From positions 1 to 30,135 of the forward strand of contig NZ_JAVRHP010000039.1 of NCBI RefSeq assembly GCF_031846505.1: a stretch of 30,135 nt of DNA, in the 5' to 3' direction. Numbering within the stretch: position 1 is the stretch's first letter; each line of letters begins with the position of its first letter. Positions 7,063 through 16,578 of this stretch are shown here, piece after piece. Made by a program: the position numbers and the translations under genes. The stretch comes from Autumnicola edwardsiae (GTDB lineage: Bacteria; Bacteroidota; Bacteroidia; Flavobacteriales; Flavobacteriaceae). The notes beneath the pieces are model-generated. The model was not told where the DNA came from, did no database searches, and was given only the letters and a program-made list of their open reading frames with translations.

Positions 7063-9540
7063 ATGAAGTACCTATTTTCACTATTCGTTTTTCTTTCCAT
7101 AAATTTTCAGGTTTTAAACGCCCAGCAATCTCCCGAAGATTTTCTTGGCTATGAGCCCGGCGAGCAATTTTCCAGGCATGCCGATGTAATAAATTATTTC
7201 GAACATGTTGCTGAAAATTCGTCGCTTGTGCAGTACCATACCTACGGCGAAACCTACGAGCGTCGCGCATTGACCTATGCGATAATTTCTTCTGAAGAAA
7301 ATCTAAATAACCTGGAAAGCATCAGAAAAAATCATTTGAAGAACGCAGGTCTTTTAAATGGACAAAATAATACGAATAATCAAAAAGCCATTGTCTGGCT
7401 AAGCTATAATGTGCACGGCAATGAGGCTTCCAGTACCGAAGCTGCAATGGTTACGCTGTATTCTTTAATTACTGAAAATACAGATTTGCTGGAAAATTCT
7501 GTAGTTATCATCGATCCTTCTGTAAACCCAGATGGCCGTGACCGTTATGTAAACTGGTACAACCAGGTAAAAGCCACACCTTTTAATACGGCGCAGGCAG
7601 CTACAGAACATCATGAACCCTGGCCCGGTGGGCGGCCAAATCATTATTTATTTGATCTTAACCGCGATTGGGCATGGGCAACGCAAAAGGAAACCAGGCA
7701 GCGGCTAAAAATTTATAACCAGTGGATGCCGCATATTCATGTAGATTTTCATGAGCAGGGAATAAATGATCCTTATTATTTCGCGCCTGCTGCCGAGCCT
7801 TTTCATGAGGTGATCACTCCTTTTCAGCGGGAATTTCAGACGAAAATTGGCAAAAACAATGCTGCATATTTTGATGAAGAAGGCTGGCTCTTTTTCACAA
7901 AAGAACGTTTCGATCTTCTCTATCCCAGTTACGGTGACACTTATCCCACATACCTTGGCGCGATTGGGATGACCTTTGAACAGGCAGGACATGGCCGGGC
8001 GGGATTGGGAATAGAAACAGACGAAGGAGAAATCCTGACACTAAAAGACCGAATTGCCCACCATTTTACTACCGGAATTTCTACCATTGAAGTGGCTTCT
8101 CAAAATATTCAGGAACTGAATAATGAGTTTAAAAAATTCTTCAGTAACAATAAAGATTTTGAATATCAAAGCTATGCCCTTAGCGGAAATACTGATAAAA
8201 TCGCTGCAGTTAAACAACTTTTAGACCGGCACGAAATAAAATATGGCTATGCTGAAAATCAACGAATTAAAGGTTACAACTACAGCAGTTGGCAAAATGA
8301 AACTTTTAATGCTACAGAAGAAACTTTGGTGGTAAGCAGCAACCAACCAAAGGGAAAAATGGTAAAAGTCCTTTTTGAACCGGACACCAAACTTGTAGAT
8401 TCCCTTACTTATGATATTACCGCCTGGAGCATTCCTTATGCCTACGGACTGGAAGCAATTGCAAGCCCGCGCAGTATTTCTACTGCTAATAATTCAACGG
8501 AACATAAAGTAGAAAATACTGCCTATCCATCTGGAGCAGGATATATTTCGAAATGGAACAGCATGCAGGATGCACGCTTTTTGGCTGCACTTTTGAAAGA
8601 AGATATCCGTGTAAGATTTTCAGAAGTTCCTTTTGAAAGTGAGGGACGGCAGTTTGACCGCGGAAGCCTAATTATCACTAAAAGCGACAACCTTACCACG
8701 GAAAACTTTGATGAAAAAGTGGTAGAAATTGCCAACACGTATAACCGGCAACTCCTTACAGCTAACAGCAGCTTTGCCGGCAGCGGCCCCGACTTTGGAT
8801 CGCCAGATGTGAAACTGGTAAACCCAGAGCGAATCGCAGTTCTGAAAGGAGAAGATATTTCTTCTCTTAATTACGGCGAAATCTGGCACTTTTTTGAACA
8901 GGATTTAAATTATCCGGTTACCAGGATTGATACTGATTACTTTGAGCGGATTAATCTCTCCCAGTTTGATGTCTTAATAATGCCGGAAGGTTATTATAAA
9001 AATGTCTTTACTGAAGCTATTTTAAAAGATGTTACGGAATGGATTCGAGGTGGAGGGAAATTAATTGCTATTGGCGAAGCGGCAGGATATTTTAGTGGAA
9101 GAGATGATTTTCAGTTAAATGAAAATGAAGTAAAAAAACCGGAGGATTCTACAAAAACAGGAAATCTTGTTCCTTATAATCAGCGGGAAAGGGAAAGCAT
9201 CAAAAACCTGATTACCGGAAGTATTGTGAAAACAAAGGTAGACAATACGCACCCCATGGCATTTGGATATGGTGACAGCTACTTCAGCTTAAAATTAAAT
9301 AGTGACAGCTATAGTTTGCTTGAAGACGGCTACAATGTGGCATATATTCAGGATCCGGAAATCGTTTCTGGTTTTGCAGGAAGTGAAGCGAAGAAGAACC
9401 TGAAGAATTCTGTTGTTTTTGGAGAAGAAAGGCTGGGAAGCGGGAGTATTATTTATTTAGTGGATAATCCTCTTTTTAGATCTTTCTGGGAAAACGGAAA
9501 ACTTTTCTTTGTGAATTCGCTCTTTTTTCTAAACAATTAA
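7063..9540 (+). CDS. Exported M14-family zinc carboxypeptidase
   Basis: Large (825 aa) secreted or periplasmic metallopeptidase. A Sec signal peptide is clear: MKYLF, a hydrophobic core, then LNAQ with probable cleavage after Ala20. The M14 zinc site is visible: NVHGNEAS gives His118 and Glu121, and HVDFHEQG gives the third ligand, probably His230. NPDGRDR (155-161) and LFDLNRDW (196-203) are family substrate-site motifs. MTFEQAGHG (303-311) supplies the likely catalytic Glu306. The C-terminal half looks like the glutamine-amidotransferase-like/Rossmann extension usual in these Bacteroidota proteins (for example VLIMPEGYY). A following antiporter and M16 peptidase on the same strand may be expressed with it, though a 93-bp gap separates them. 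Confidence 0.93.
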   Translation: MKYLFSLFVFLSINFQVLNAQQSPEDFLGYEPGEQFSRHADVINYFEHVAENSSLVQYHTYGETYERRALTYAIISSEENLNNLESIRKNHLKNAGLLNGQNNTNNQKAIVWLSYNVHGNEASSTEAAMVTLYSLITENTDLLENSVVIIDPSVNPDGRDRYVNWYNQVKATPFNTAQAATEHHEPWPGGRPNHYLFDLNRDWAWATQKETRQRLKIYNQWMPHIHVDFHEQGINDPYYFAPAAEPFHEVITPFQREFQTKIGKNNAAYFDEEGWLFFTKERFDLLYPSYGDTYPTYLGAIGMTFEQAGHGRAGLGIETDEGEILTLKDRIAHHFTTGISTIEVASQNIQELNNEFKKFFSNNKDFEYQSYALSGNTDKIAAVKQLLDRHEIKYGYAENQRIKGYNYSSWQNETFNATEETLVVSSNQPKGKMVKVLFEPDTKLVDSLTYDITAWSIPYAYGLEAIASPRSISTANNSTEHKVENTAYPSGAGYISKWNSMQDARFLAALLKEDIRVRFSEVPFESEGRQFDRGSLIITKSDNLTTENFDEKVVEIANTYNRQLLTANSSFAGSGPDFGSPDVKLVNPERIAVLKGEDISSLNYGEIWHFFEQDLNYPVTRIDTDYFERINLSQFDVLIMPEGYYKNVFTEAILKDVTEWIRGGGKLIAIGEAAGYFSGRDDFQLNENEVKKPEDSTKTGNLVPYNQRERESIKNLITGSIVKTKVDNTHPMAFGYGDSYFSLKLNSDSYSLLEDGYNVAYIQDPEIVSGFAGSEAKKNLKNSVVFGEERLGSGSIIYLVDNPLFRSFWENGKLFFVNSLFFLNN

Positions 9541-9633
9541 GTCGAGTAAAATTGCCGTTATATTCTGAAAGACGCTTCAAAATAAAAAAGCACAATTCAT
9601 TTCTGAGTTATATATTTATCAAAAATTTCGGAA

Positions 9634-10590
9634 ATGCTTATCAACCTGCTTCTTTTAACCTGTGGCTTTGCAGCCCTTATTTTTGGTGCGACAAAATTAG
9701 TAGATGCAGCATCCAGCGTTGCCGTTAAAATGGGTATTCCAAACATTGTTATTGGATTAACGATTGTGGCTTTTGGGACTTCTGCTCCGGAACTGGTGGT
9801 GAACCTTTTTGCTGCGGTTAGTGGTAGTACCGAAATGGTTTTGGGAAACGTACTGGGAAGTAATATTTTTAATATCCTGGGGATTTTGGGTATTGCCTCC
9901 ATAATTTATCCTTTAACCGTTAAAACAAATACCACCTGGCTGGAAATTCCTTTAAGCCTTCTGGCGGCGGTTTGCGTCCTGGTAGTAGCTGCCGATGTTT
10001 TTCTTGATGGAGCTGCGCAAAATATTATTTCGAGATCTGAAGGGATTATTTTGCTTCTATTCTTTGCGATTTTCCTGGTGTACAACCTCACGGTAGCAAA
10101 AGCAGGCGGGGAAGAGGAAGAAATGGAAACGAAGGATTATTCCACAGGAAAAGCCATTGTTTTTATGGTGCTTGGCCTCGCCGGACTTATTATTGGCGGG
10201 CGGCTAATAGTAGACAGCGCAGTAGGCATTGCAGAAGTAATCGGACTTTCAGAAAGAATTATCGGTTTAACCGTGGTTTCCGTTGGAACTTCCCTTCCGG
10301 AGCTTGCGACCTCTGTTATTGCGTTACGAAAAAAGAACGTAGATATTGCCATAGGAAATGTAGTGGGATCTAATATTTTTAATATTTTCCTTATCCTTGG
10401 TGTTTCCACAACAGTCACCCCACTTCATCTTAATAATGGTGCGTTTTTTGATATTTTCGTCAATATTGCAGCAGGTTTGCTCCTTTTCATTTTTATTTTT
10501 ACAGGAAGAGGAAGGAAACTGGAACGCTGGGAAGGAATTTTATTATTAGGATTATATATTGCATACGTAAGCTATCTCGTGGCAGGATAA
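9634..10590 (+). CDS. CaCA-family calcium/sodium antiporter
   Basis: Inner-membrane cation:proton/Na+ exchanger of the YrbG-like branch, 318 residues with about ten transmembrane helices. The two inverted alpha-repeats that build the ion site are unmistakable. GTSAPE at 48-53 goes with GNVLGSNIFN at 71-80, and GTSLPE at 218-223 goes with GNVVGSNIFN at 241-250. The glutamates in the two GTSxPE motifs are the expected Ca2+ ligands. A short acidic loop (159-166, GEEEEMET) separates the halves and faces the cytoplasm in this family. The M16 peptidase gene starts 29 bp after the stop, so the two are probably cotranscribed. Confidence 0.94.
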   Translation: MLINLLLLTCGFAALIFGATKLVDAASSVAVKMGIPNIVIGLTIVAFGTSAPELVVNLFAAVSGSTEMVLGNVLGSNIFNILGILGIASIIYPLTVKTNTTWLEIPLSLLAAVCVLVVAADVFLDGAAQNIISRSEGIILLLFFAIFLVYNLTVAKAGGEEEEMETKDYSTGKAIVFMVLGLAGLIIGGRLIVDSAVGIAEVIGLSERIIGLTVVSVGTSLPELATSVIALRKKNVDIAIGNVVGSNIFNIFLILGVSTTVTPLHLNNGAFFDIFVNIAAGLLLFIFIFTGRGRKLERWEGILLLGLYIAYVSYLVAG

Positions 10591-10619
10591 CATCTGCTGA
10601 AACTAAAGATTAATACCAC

Positions 10620-13451
10620 ATGAACGTTACAAATTTATTTTTTACTTTTTTTCTTCTCCTAATCTTCGGAACTATTTCTGTACAGGCGCAGGAGAATGCA
10701 TCATCAAAATTTAATGTCGATTTTGAAACTTTTACCCTAAGAAACGGACTAAATGTTATTTTGCACATAGATGAATCTGATCCCGTAGTTGCCGTGGCAT
10801 TAACCGCTCATGTAGGTTCTGCAAGGGAAAAAGAAGGCCGCACAGGATTTGCCCATCTCTTTGAACATTTGCTCTTCCTCGAATCTGAAAATCTTGGAAA
10901 AGGCGGACTCGATAAAATGAGTGCGCGTATTGGAGGAAGCGGGGCAAACGGTTCTACCAGCAGGGACAGGACGAATTATTTCCAGACCGTACCCAATGAT
11001 GCCCTTGAAAAAATGATCTGGGCAGAAGCAGATAAACTCGGTTTTTTTATAAATACGGTAACTGAACCCGTACTCGCGAAGGAAAAAGAGGTTGTGAAAA
11101 ATGAAAAGAGGCAACGTGTAGACAATGCTCCTTACGGCCACACCATGTATGTTATCGACAAAAATCTATATCCTGAAAGTCATCCTTATAACTGGCAGGT
11201 AATTGGTTCTCTGGAAGACCTTCAGAATGCGACTTTGCAGGACGTAAAAGATTTCTACAACAAATGGTATGTTCCCAATAATGTAACGCTGACTATTGCC
11301 GGTGATTTTAACAAAGCACAAGCTAAAGAATGGGTTCACAAATATTTTGATGAAATTCCGCGTGGGGACGAGATGCACAGGCAGGAAAAACAACCTGTGA
11401 AGTTAGCTGAAACAAAGAAATTATATTACGAAGATAATTTCGCTAATTTGCCGGAACTTACGATTGCATGGCCGTCGGTCTATTCTTACCACGAAGATTC
11501 TTATGCTTTAGAATTGCTCGCCAGTTATCTTTCTGACGGAAAAAATGCGCCGCTTTATCAAAACCTTGTAGACGAAAAACAACATACGGGACGAGTGGAT
11601 ATGTTCAATTACACTTCAGAACTGGCCGGGCAGCTTATGCTCCAGGTAAGAGCTTATGACGGCAAGGACTTAGATGCTGTTAAGGCTGCGATTGAAGGAA
11701 CCTTCAGGAATTTTGAAGAGGAAGGTATTCCGCAGAAAGATCTGAAAAGAATAAAAGCAGGACAGGAAAGTAATTTCTATAACAGTATTTCAAGCGTTTT
11801 GGGAAAAGGCTTTCAGCTGGCCCAGTATGAAATTTTTGCAAACGATCCTAATTACATCAATAAGGAAGTTGAAAACATCCTGGCGGTAACTGCGGAAGAT
11901 GTGATGCGGGTTTACGAGAAATATATTAAGAACAAACCTTATGTCGCGACCAGTTTTGTTCCGAAGGGACAGGCAGAACTTGCCTTAGAAGGTTCTGAAG
12001 AAGCTGAAGTTGTAGAAGAACAAATTGTTGAAGGAGCTGAAAAAGACATCGATTTGGATGAAGATGTGGTGTACGAGAAAACACCAACTTCTTTCGACAG
12101 AAGTACCGAACCTCCCTACAGCGCAAAACCTGAATTGATTGAGCCGGAAGTTTGGGAAGCCAATTTACCTTCCGGATTAAATGTCTCCGGAATTAAAAAT
12201 ACAGAAGTCCCCCTTGTAAAATTTGCTTTGGAAATGAGAGGTGGCCTTATGTTGGAAAGTCCAGACAAAGTTGGTGTGTCCAATCTTCTGGCGGAATTAA
12301 TGACCAAGGGTACAAAAAATAAAACCCCGCAGGAACTTGAAAAAGCCATAGAACTGCTGGGTTCTAATATTAATGTGACCGCGGAAGATGAGAAAATTAC
12401 GTTAAGCGGAAGTACGCTGGCTAAAAATTATCAGGAAACGATGGAGCTTGTTAAAGAGATCCTCCTGGAGCCACGCTGGGATGAGGAGGAATTTCAACTG
12501 GCAAAACAGGAGGTTTTGAGCAGGATTCAGCAGATGGAAGCCAATCCAAATAGTATTGCCAGCAATGAATTTAGAAAACTGGTTTACGGGTCAGAAAACA
12601 TCCTCTCCCATAATAATCTCGGCACAAAAGCTTCCGTAGAAAGTATTACTATTCAAGATCTAAAAAACTACTATAATTCTTACCTCTCCCCTTTAAGCTC
12701 TGGCTTTATGGCAGTGGGCGCCCTGGAAAAAGAGGAGGTAATAACTTCACTTAAAGGCATTGGAGCAAACTGGCCGGTCAAGAATTTCCGTTTTCCCGAC
12801 TTGCCAGAACCTCAGAGACCGGAGAAAGCAAAAGTATATTTTTACGACGTTCCCGGTGCAAAACAGTCGGTTTTTAGATTTGGGACTCCTGCCCTGGCTG
12901 CAGCAGATGAGCATTATTATCCTGCAGAAGTGATGAATTACCGGCTTGGCGGCGGAAGTTTTGCCTCTCAGCTCACCCAGGAACTAAGGGAAGGAAAAGG
13001 CTACACTTATGGAATCCGTTCCGGATTTTACGGGGACCGAAGTACCGGGCCATTTATGATTTCTACAGGTGTACGTACCAATATTACCAGTGAAGCTGCT
13101 TTACTAATAAAAGAAATACTGGAGAAATATCCTGAAAATTTTGACCCTAATGACCTTGAAGTCACCAAAGGTTATATGATAAAAAGCAACGCCAGGAAAT
13201 TTGAAACTCTCGATTCCAAATTGGAAATGCTAAGCGATATCCAAAACTATCAATTGGACAAAAACTATGTTAAGCAACGGGAAGAACTGGTGGAAGAAAT
13301 GACCGTACAGGACATTAAAAATTTAGCTGAAAAATATATTGATCCCGATAAAATGTATTACCTCATCGTTGGCGATGCTGAAACACAACTTGAAAAACTT
13401 GAAACTCTTGGCTATGGAGAGCCGGTTTTGATAAATCCATCTGCAGAGTAA
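10620..13451 (+). CDS. Exported two-domain M16 (insulinase-type) zinc peptidase
   Basis: A 943-residue protein with two tandem M16 halves. A Sec signal peptide occupies about residues 1-24 (ending SVQAQ). The inverted zinc motif HLFEH lies at 79-83 (His79, Glu82, His83), with the distal ligand probably Glu162 in VVKNEKR. The second half (from about 510) lacks HxxEH, as usual, but keeps the substrate-side pattern LREGKGYTYGIRSGF near 795-815. An acidic linker of about 40 residues rich in Glu, Asp and Val joins the halves (455-495). Family members degrade peptides within a closed clam-shell chamber. It is likely periplasmic. The gene is 29 bp behind the antiporter and has no visible terminator right after it. 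Confidence 0.94.
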   Translation: MNVTNLFFTFFLLLIFGTISVQAQENASSKFNVDFETFTLRNGLNVILHIDESDPVVAVALTAHVGSAREKEGRTGFAHLFEHLLFLESENLGKGGLDKMSARIGGSGANGSTSRDRTNYFQTVPNDALEKMIWAEADKLGFFINTVTEPVLAKEKEVVKNEKRQRVDNAPYGHTMYVIDKNLYPESHPYNWQVIGSLEDLQNATLQDVKDFYNKWYVPNNVTLTIAGDFNKAQAKEWVHKYFDEIPRGDEMHRQEKQPVKLAETKKLYYEDNFANLPELTIAWPSVYSYHEDSYALELLASYLSDGKNAPLYQNLVDEKQHTGRVDMFNYTSELAGQLMLQVRAYDGKDLDAVKAAIEGTFRNFEEEGIPQKDLKRIKAGQESNFYNSISSVLGKGFQLAQYEIFANDPNYINKEVENILAVTAEDVMRVYEKYIKNKPYVATSFVPKGQAELALEGSEEAEVVEEQIVEGAEKDIDLDEDVVYEKTPTSFDRSTEPPYSAKPELIEPEVWEANLPSGLNVSGIKNTEVPLVKFALEMRGGLMLESPDKVGVSNLLAELMTKGTKNKTPQELEKAIELLGSNINVTAEDEKITLSGSTLAKNYQETMELVKEILLEPRWDEEEFQLAKQEVLSRIQQMEANPNSIASNEFRKLVYGSENILSHNNLGTKASVESITIQDLKNYYNSYLSPLSSGFMAVGALEKEEVITSLKGIGANWPVKNFRFPDLPEPQRPEKAKVYFYDVPGAKQSVFRFGTPALAAADEHYYPAEVMNYRLGGGSFASQLTQELREGKGYTYGIRSGFYGDRSTGPFMISTGVRTNITSEAALLIKEILEKYPENFDPNDLEVTKGYMIKSNARKFETLDSKLEMLSDIQNYQLDKNYVKQREELVEEMTVQDIKNLAEKYIDPDKMYYLIVGDAETQLEKLETLGYGEPVLINPSAE

Positions 13452-13558
13452 TTTTTTAATTAAGAATGCTGCATTGTCGCTGTAAGTTTAAAAATCATAA
13501 TTCCCGCTTAGCAATGGCAAGACGTACCTGGTGAGTACCAACTAAAAAACTCAGGTAC

Positions 13559-13579
13559 GAAAATTGACAATTTTGAACC
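13559..13579 (+). repeat. Dispersed 21-bp palindrome, copy d
   Basis: GAAAATTGACAATTTTGA followed by ACC, 17 of 21 positions identical to the copy at 2032 and in the same orientation. It sits in the 270-bp gap between the M16 peptidase and the VTT-domain gene, immediately before a small CCTCA/TGAGG hairpin (13579-13594). The rest of the gap shows a short ORF (13657-13725) and no other recognisable element. Confidence 0.5.
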
Positions 13580-13594
13580 CTCACTTTTTTGAGG
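13579..13594 (+). terminator. Weak terminator-like hairpin downstream of the M16 gene
   Basis: CCTCA (13579-13583) pairs with TGAGG (13590-13594) across the loop CTTTTT. The stem is only 5 bp and no T-tract follows it, so termination here is uncertain. Confidence 0.2.
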
Positions 13595-13721
13595 CTATAG
13601 CAATTGCATATCGTCCCGAGTTAAGATTACTGGATCCTGCAGGCATATTTTTATTTATGGAAGCGTCGTACATCATTAGTTTCATTACTTTTAGGAGTAC
13701 ATTCAGAAGCTTCTTAAAAAT

Positions 13722-14408
13722 TTGAACAATTTCTCAAAATATTCCTCTTTTACCCTTTCGGCTTTTATAATTCTTTGCCTGGTTGCCGGCTATTTCGTAT
13801 TTCCGGCTTTTCAGGAGTTTATAGATGAGACGGTTAAGGTGATTTTAAGGGGTAATAAGGAAGAAACCCATGCCTATTTCAAAGAATTTGGCGCCTGGGG
13901 GCCAATAGCCATTATTCTGTTCATCATTCTGCAAATGTTCCTTATCATCTTTCCTTCCTGGCTGCCGGTAATCATTTCGGTCATGGCATACGGCCTCTGG
14001 CTGGGAATACTTATCTCGCTTACCGGGGTAATGCTCGCCTCTGCCATAGGATATTTTATTGGTATTAAATTACAAAAGCCTTTACAAGGCGTTATTGGTG
14101 AGGATAAACTGAAAAAAATGGATTTTTGGATTTCCCATTATGCATTTGGATCTGTAATCCTCTTCAGGATTTCGCCATTTCTCTCCAATGATTCCATCAG
14201 TTTTATTGCAGGAATGCTTCAGATGAATTTCAAAAAATTCATGCTCGCTACTTTCTGCGGGATGTTCCCTCTATCTATAGCCATAGGATATTTTTCTGAA
14301 GATATTTCAACTTTGGAAAATGGAATGTACTGGATTGGTGGCGCCGGAATTGTCGCTTACGGAATTTACATTTTTATAGATTACAGGAAACGCCGGAAAA
14401 AATCATAA
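13722..14408 (+). CDS. TVP38/TMEM64 (VTT-domain) membrane protein
   Basis: 228-residue integral membrane protein of the DedA/VTT superfamily. Hydrophobic segments lie at about 10-30, 60-78, 82-114 (with the family pattern GLWLGILISLTGVMLASAIG), 142-168 (FRISPFLSNDSISFIAGML), 172-192 and 203-220. The re-entrant-loop arginine and proline in FRISPF are typical. Related proteins act in lipid scrambling and envelope homeostasis, but the substrate of this branch is not established. The only plausible start is TTG at 13722; the frame is open only from 13695 and no ATG occurs before residue 72. The tail is strongly basic (YRKRRKKS). A 22-codon ORF overlaps the start. Confidence 0.88.
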   Translation: MNNFSKYSSFTLSAFIILCLVAGYFVFPAFQEFIDETVKVILRGNKEETHAYFKEFGAWGPIAIILFIILQMFLIIFPSWLPVIISVMAYGLWLGILISLTGVMLASAIGYFIGIKLQKPLQGVIGEDKLKKMDFWISHYAFGSVILFRISPFLSNDSISFIAGMLQMNFKKFMLATFCGMFPLSIAIGYFSEDISTLENGMYWIGGAGIVAYGIYIFIDYRKRRKKS

Positions 14409-14478
14409 TGATAAACAGCAACAGCTTTTAATTGTTCTGAAAAGATCAGATTTCTACTCTAAAAAATATTTCTTTCCT

Positions 14479-15153
14479 ATGAAGAAATTTCTACATTACC
14501 TGCGGAATGGTATTTTGCTCTTTTTACTACCATTTTTTATTTACCTGTTACTGGCAATAATTGGGAGTACGATTCCGGTAAATAAAAACGAGACAAATAA
14601 GGAAAAGAAAATTCCGGTGTTCCTTATAACCAACGGCGCACATACAGATCTGGCGGTTCCTATCCAGTCCAGCGTTATTGACTGGAATAAAATAATAGAA
14701 AAAGAACATTTTAATACTTCTCCCCGCGATTACCAGTACATTGGTTTTGGATGGGGCGATCTGGAGTTTTACAGGACCACACCTCAATGGGAGGACCTCA
14801 CATTAAAAACTGCTTTTAATTCCCTTTTTCTTGAAACCCCGGCAGCATTGCACCTGGAATTACATGAGGTGATATTAGAAGATGAAAACACCATTGCCTT
14901 GTCGATTAGCAAAGAACAATATGCTGTCCTGGTCGAATATTTCCTCCATAGTTTTCAGGTAGATAAAGACGGAAGTGTTCAGCCGGTGCCAGGCCTTCAT
15001 TACAACTCCCGTGACGCCTTTTACCATGCCAAAGGATCACTAAATACTTTTAAAACCTGCAACACCTGGATAAATAACGGGCTGAAAAAAGCCGGAATGA
15101 AAGCCTGTCTCTGGACTCCTTTTACCCAGGGCATCTTCTATCAATATCCTTAG
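14479..15153 (+). CDS. DUF2459/TIGR02117 family protein
   Basis: A 224-residue protein with one N-terminal transmembrane anchor (about 11-30), so the rest is probably periplasmic. Family motifs visible are VFLITNGAHTDLAVPI (47-62), YIGFGWGDLEFYRTTPQW (87-104) and FKTCNTWINNGLKKAG (191-206). The family is uncharacterised. Cys194 in TCNTW, with His55 or His174/His183, could form a papain-like or NlpC/P60-like catalytic set, but that is inference from motif shape only. It follows the VTT-domain gene by 70 bp on the same strand. Confidence 0.8.
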   Translation: MKKFLHYLRNGILLFLLPFFIYLLLAIIGSTIPVNKNETNKEKKIPVFLITNGAHTDLAVPIQSSVIDWNKIIEKEHFNTSPRDYQYIGFGWGDLEFYRTTPQWEDLTLKTAFNSLFLETPAALHLELHEVILEDENTIALSISKEQYAVLVEYFLHSFQVDKDGSVQPVPGLHYNSRDAFYHAKGSLNTFKTCNTWINNGLKKAGMKACLWTPFTQGIFYQYP

Positions 15154-15237
15154 CTTTTATGCTTTTTTTATAATACTTCATTCCGGTAGTCCCTTCTAAT
15201 TTGCTTAACTTCAGTATACAACCAAAAATGACGTGCG

Positions 15238-16539
15238 ATGATTTCTGTGAAGACCGATAATTCCGATTTAAAAAAGTATTACCACAACCTCCAAAATTCC
15301 GAAGATTTGGATCCTCTTCTGGAGAGGATTGGGGATTCCAAATATGTGCTGCTGGGCGAGGCCAGTCATGGTACCCACGAATATTATACCTGGCGGGCGC
15401 AGATCTCCAAGAGACTTATAGAAGAAAAAGGTTTCTCTTTTATTGCTGTTGAAGGCGACTGGCCAGATTGTTATAAAATAAATAAATGGATAAAAAATTA
15501 TCCTGATTCCGGAGAAAAAATTCAGGATGTATTGAAGGAGTTTAACCGCTGGCCTACCTGGATGTGGGCAAATTGGGAAATTGCCGCTTTTGCAAACTGG
15601 TTAAAAAATTATAACAGCAAACTAACAGATAGTAAAAAGATTGGCTTCTACGGCCTGGACGTTTACAGTCTTTGGGATTCTATGGAAATACTTGTGGATT
15701 ACCTCGAAAAAGAAGATCCTGAAACTGCAAAAATTGCCAAAAATGCTTTTCGATGTTTTGAACCATATAAAGAGCGTGATTCATACGCATCTGTATTTAA
15801 ATCGGCCAAAGAGGGCTGTAAAGCTGAAGTAATACAGCTTTTAAAAGAAGTGCGGTATAATGCCCACAGTTATGATACAGAGGAAGAGGCCGACTTAAAT
15901 GCGGAAATTAATGCCTTGGTGATGGCCAATGCCGAAAAATATTATGAAGCCATGGCAGGTTTTGGCGACGATTCCTGGAATGTTCGTGATCGCCACATGG
16001 TGGAAACACTAAATACTTTAATGGATTATCATGATGCCGATGCCAAGGTAATCGTTTGGGAACACAATACCCACGTGGGGGACGCACGCGCTACCGGGAT
16101 GGCCGCCAGCGGACTCCTTAACGTAGGGCAGCTTGTGCGGGAACAGCATAAAGATGAAGGCGTTGTGCTGGTAGGTTTTGGCTCTTATTCGGGTTCTGTA
16201 ATGGCCGGAAGTAGCTGGGGAGCGCCCATGCAGAAGATGAAAGTTCCGAAAGGGATTGAAGGTAGCCTTGAACGACAACTCCACAAAACTGATCCTACCG
16301 ATAAATTGATAATTTTTGATGAACATCCCGAATTAAAAGAAGCTTTTGCAGAAAGAATTGGCCATCGTGCCATTGGCGTGGTGTACGACCCGGGCTGGGA
16401 AAGAGGTAATTATGTTCCCTCCCGGATGTCTGATCGTTATGACGCTTTCCTGTTTATTGACAAGACAGAAGCTTTACATCCATTAAAAATTAAACCAAAG
16501 GGGGAACTCACCCCAGAAACTTATCCTTTCGGAATATAA
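15238..16539 (+). CDS. Erythromycin-esterase-family hydrolase
   Basis: A 433-residue cytoplasmic protein (no signal peptide) of Pfam Erythro_esteras. The active-site pattern of EreB-type enzymes is visible: LLGEASHGTHEYY (38-50) supplies Glu41 and His44, VEGDW (71-75) supplies Glu72, and VWEHNTHVGDARATG (273-287) supplies His276/His279. EreB hydrolyses the macrolide lactone, but chromosomal relatives in environmental bacteria usually have unknown substrates, so a resistance function should not be assumed. The start is ATG at 15238; an ATG at 15228 opens only a ten-codon frame. The aldolase gene begins 39 bp after its stop. Confidence 0.88.
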   Translation: MISVKTDNSDLKKYYHNLQNSEDLDPLLERIGDSKYVLLGEASHGTHEYYTWRAQISKRLIEEKGFSFIAVEGDWPDCYKINKWIKNYPDSGEKIQDVLKEFNRWPTWMWANWEIAAFANWLKNYNSKLTDSKKIGFYGLDVYSLWDSMEILVDYLEKEDPETAKIAKNAFRCFEPYKERDSYASVFKSAKEGCKAEVIQLLKEVRYNAHSYDTEEEADLNAEINALVMANAEKYYEAMAGFGDDSWNVRDRHMVETLNTLMDYHDADAKVIVWEHNTHVGDARATGMAASGLLNVGQLVREQHKDEGVVLVGFGSYSGSVMAGSSWGAPMQKMKVPKGIEGSLERQLHKTDPTDKLIIFDEHPELKEAFAERIGHRAIGVVYDPGWERGNYVPSRMSDRYDAFLFIDKTEALHPLKIKPKGELTPETYPFGI

Positions 16540-16578
16540 AAACAACTAAATAAATCACGACTACAAATTAGAACAGCT

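Noticed and set aside
7845..7860. GAAAATTGGC string in the M14 gene
   Set aside because: It is ordinary coding sequence (KIGK) with no palindromic partner; it shows how common the half-site is in this AT-rich DNA.
9547..9574. Possible extra copy of the 21-bp palindrome before the antiporter gene
   Set aside because: Only AAAATTG and a weak right half match; the palindrome is lost, so the similarity is at chance level.
10800..11141. 113-codon antisense frame within the M16 gene
   Set aside because: It lies fully opposite a well-supported peptidase domain with catalytic motifs, has no family features, and is a shadow of the real frame.
15238..16539. Macrolide resistance gene
   Set aside because: The family contains EreA/EreB, but chromosomal environmental members are diverse and no mobile element or resistance context is present.
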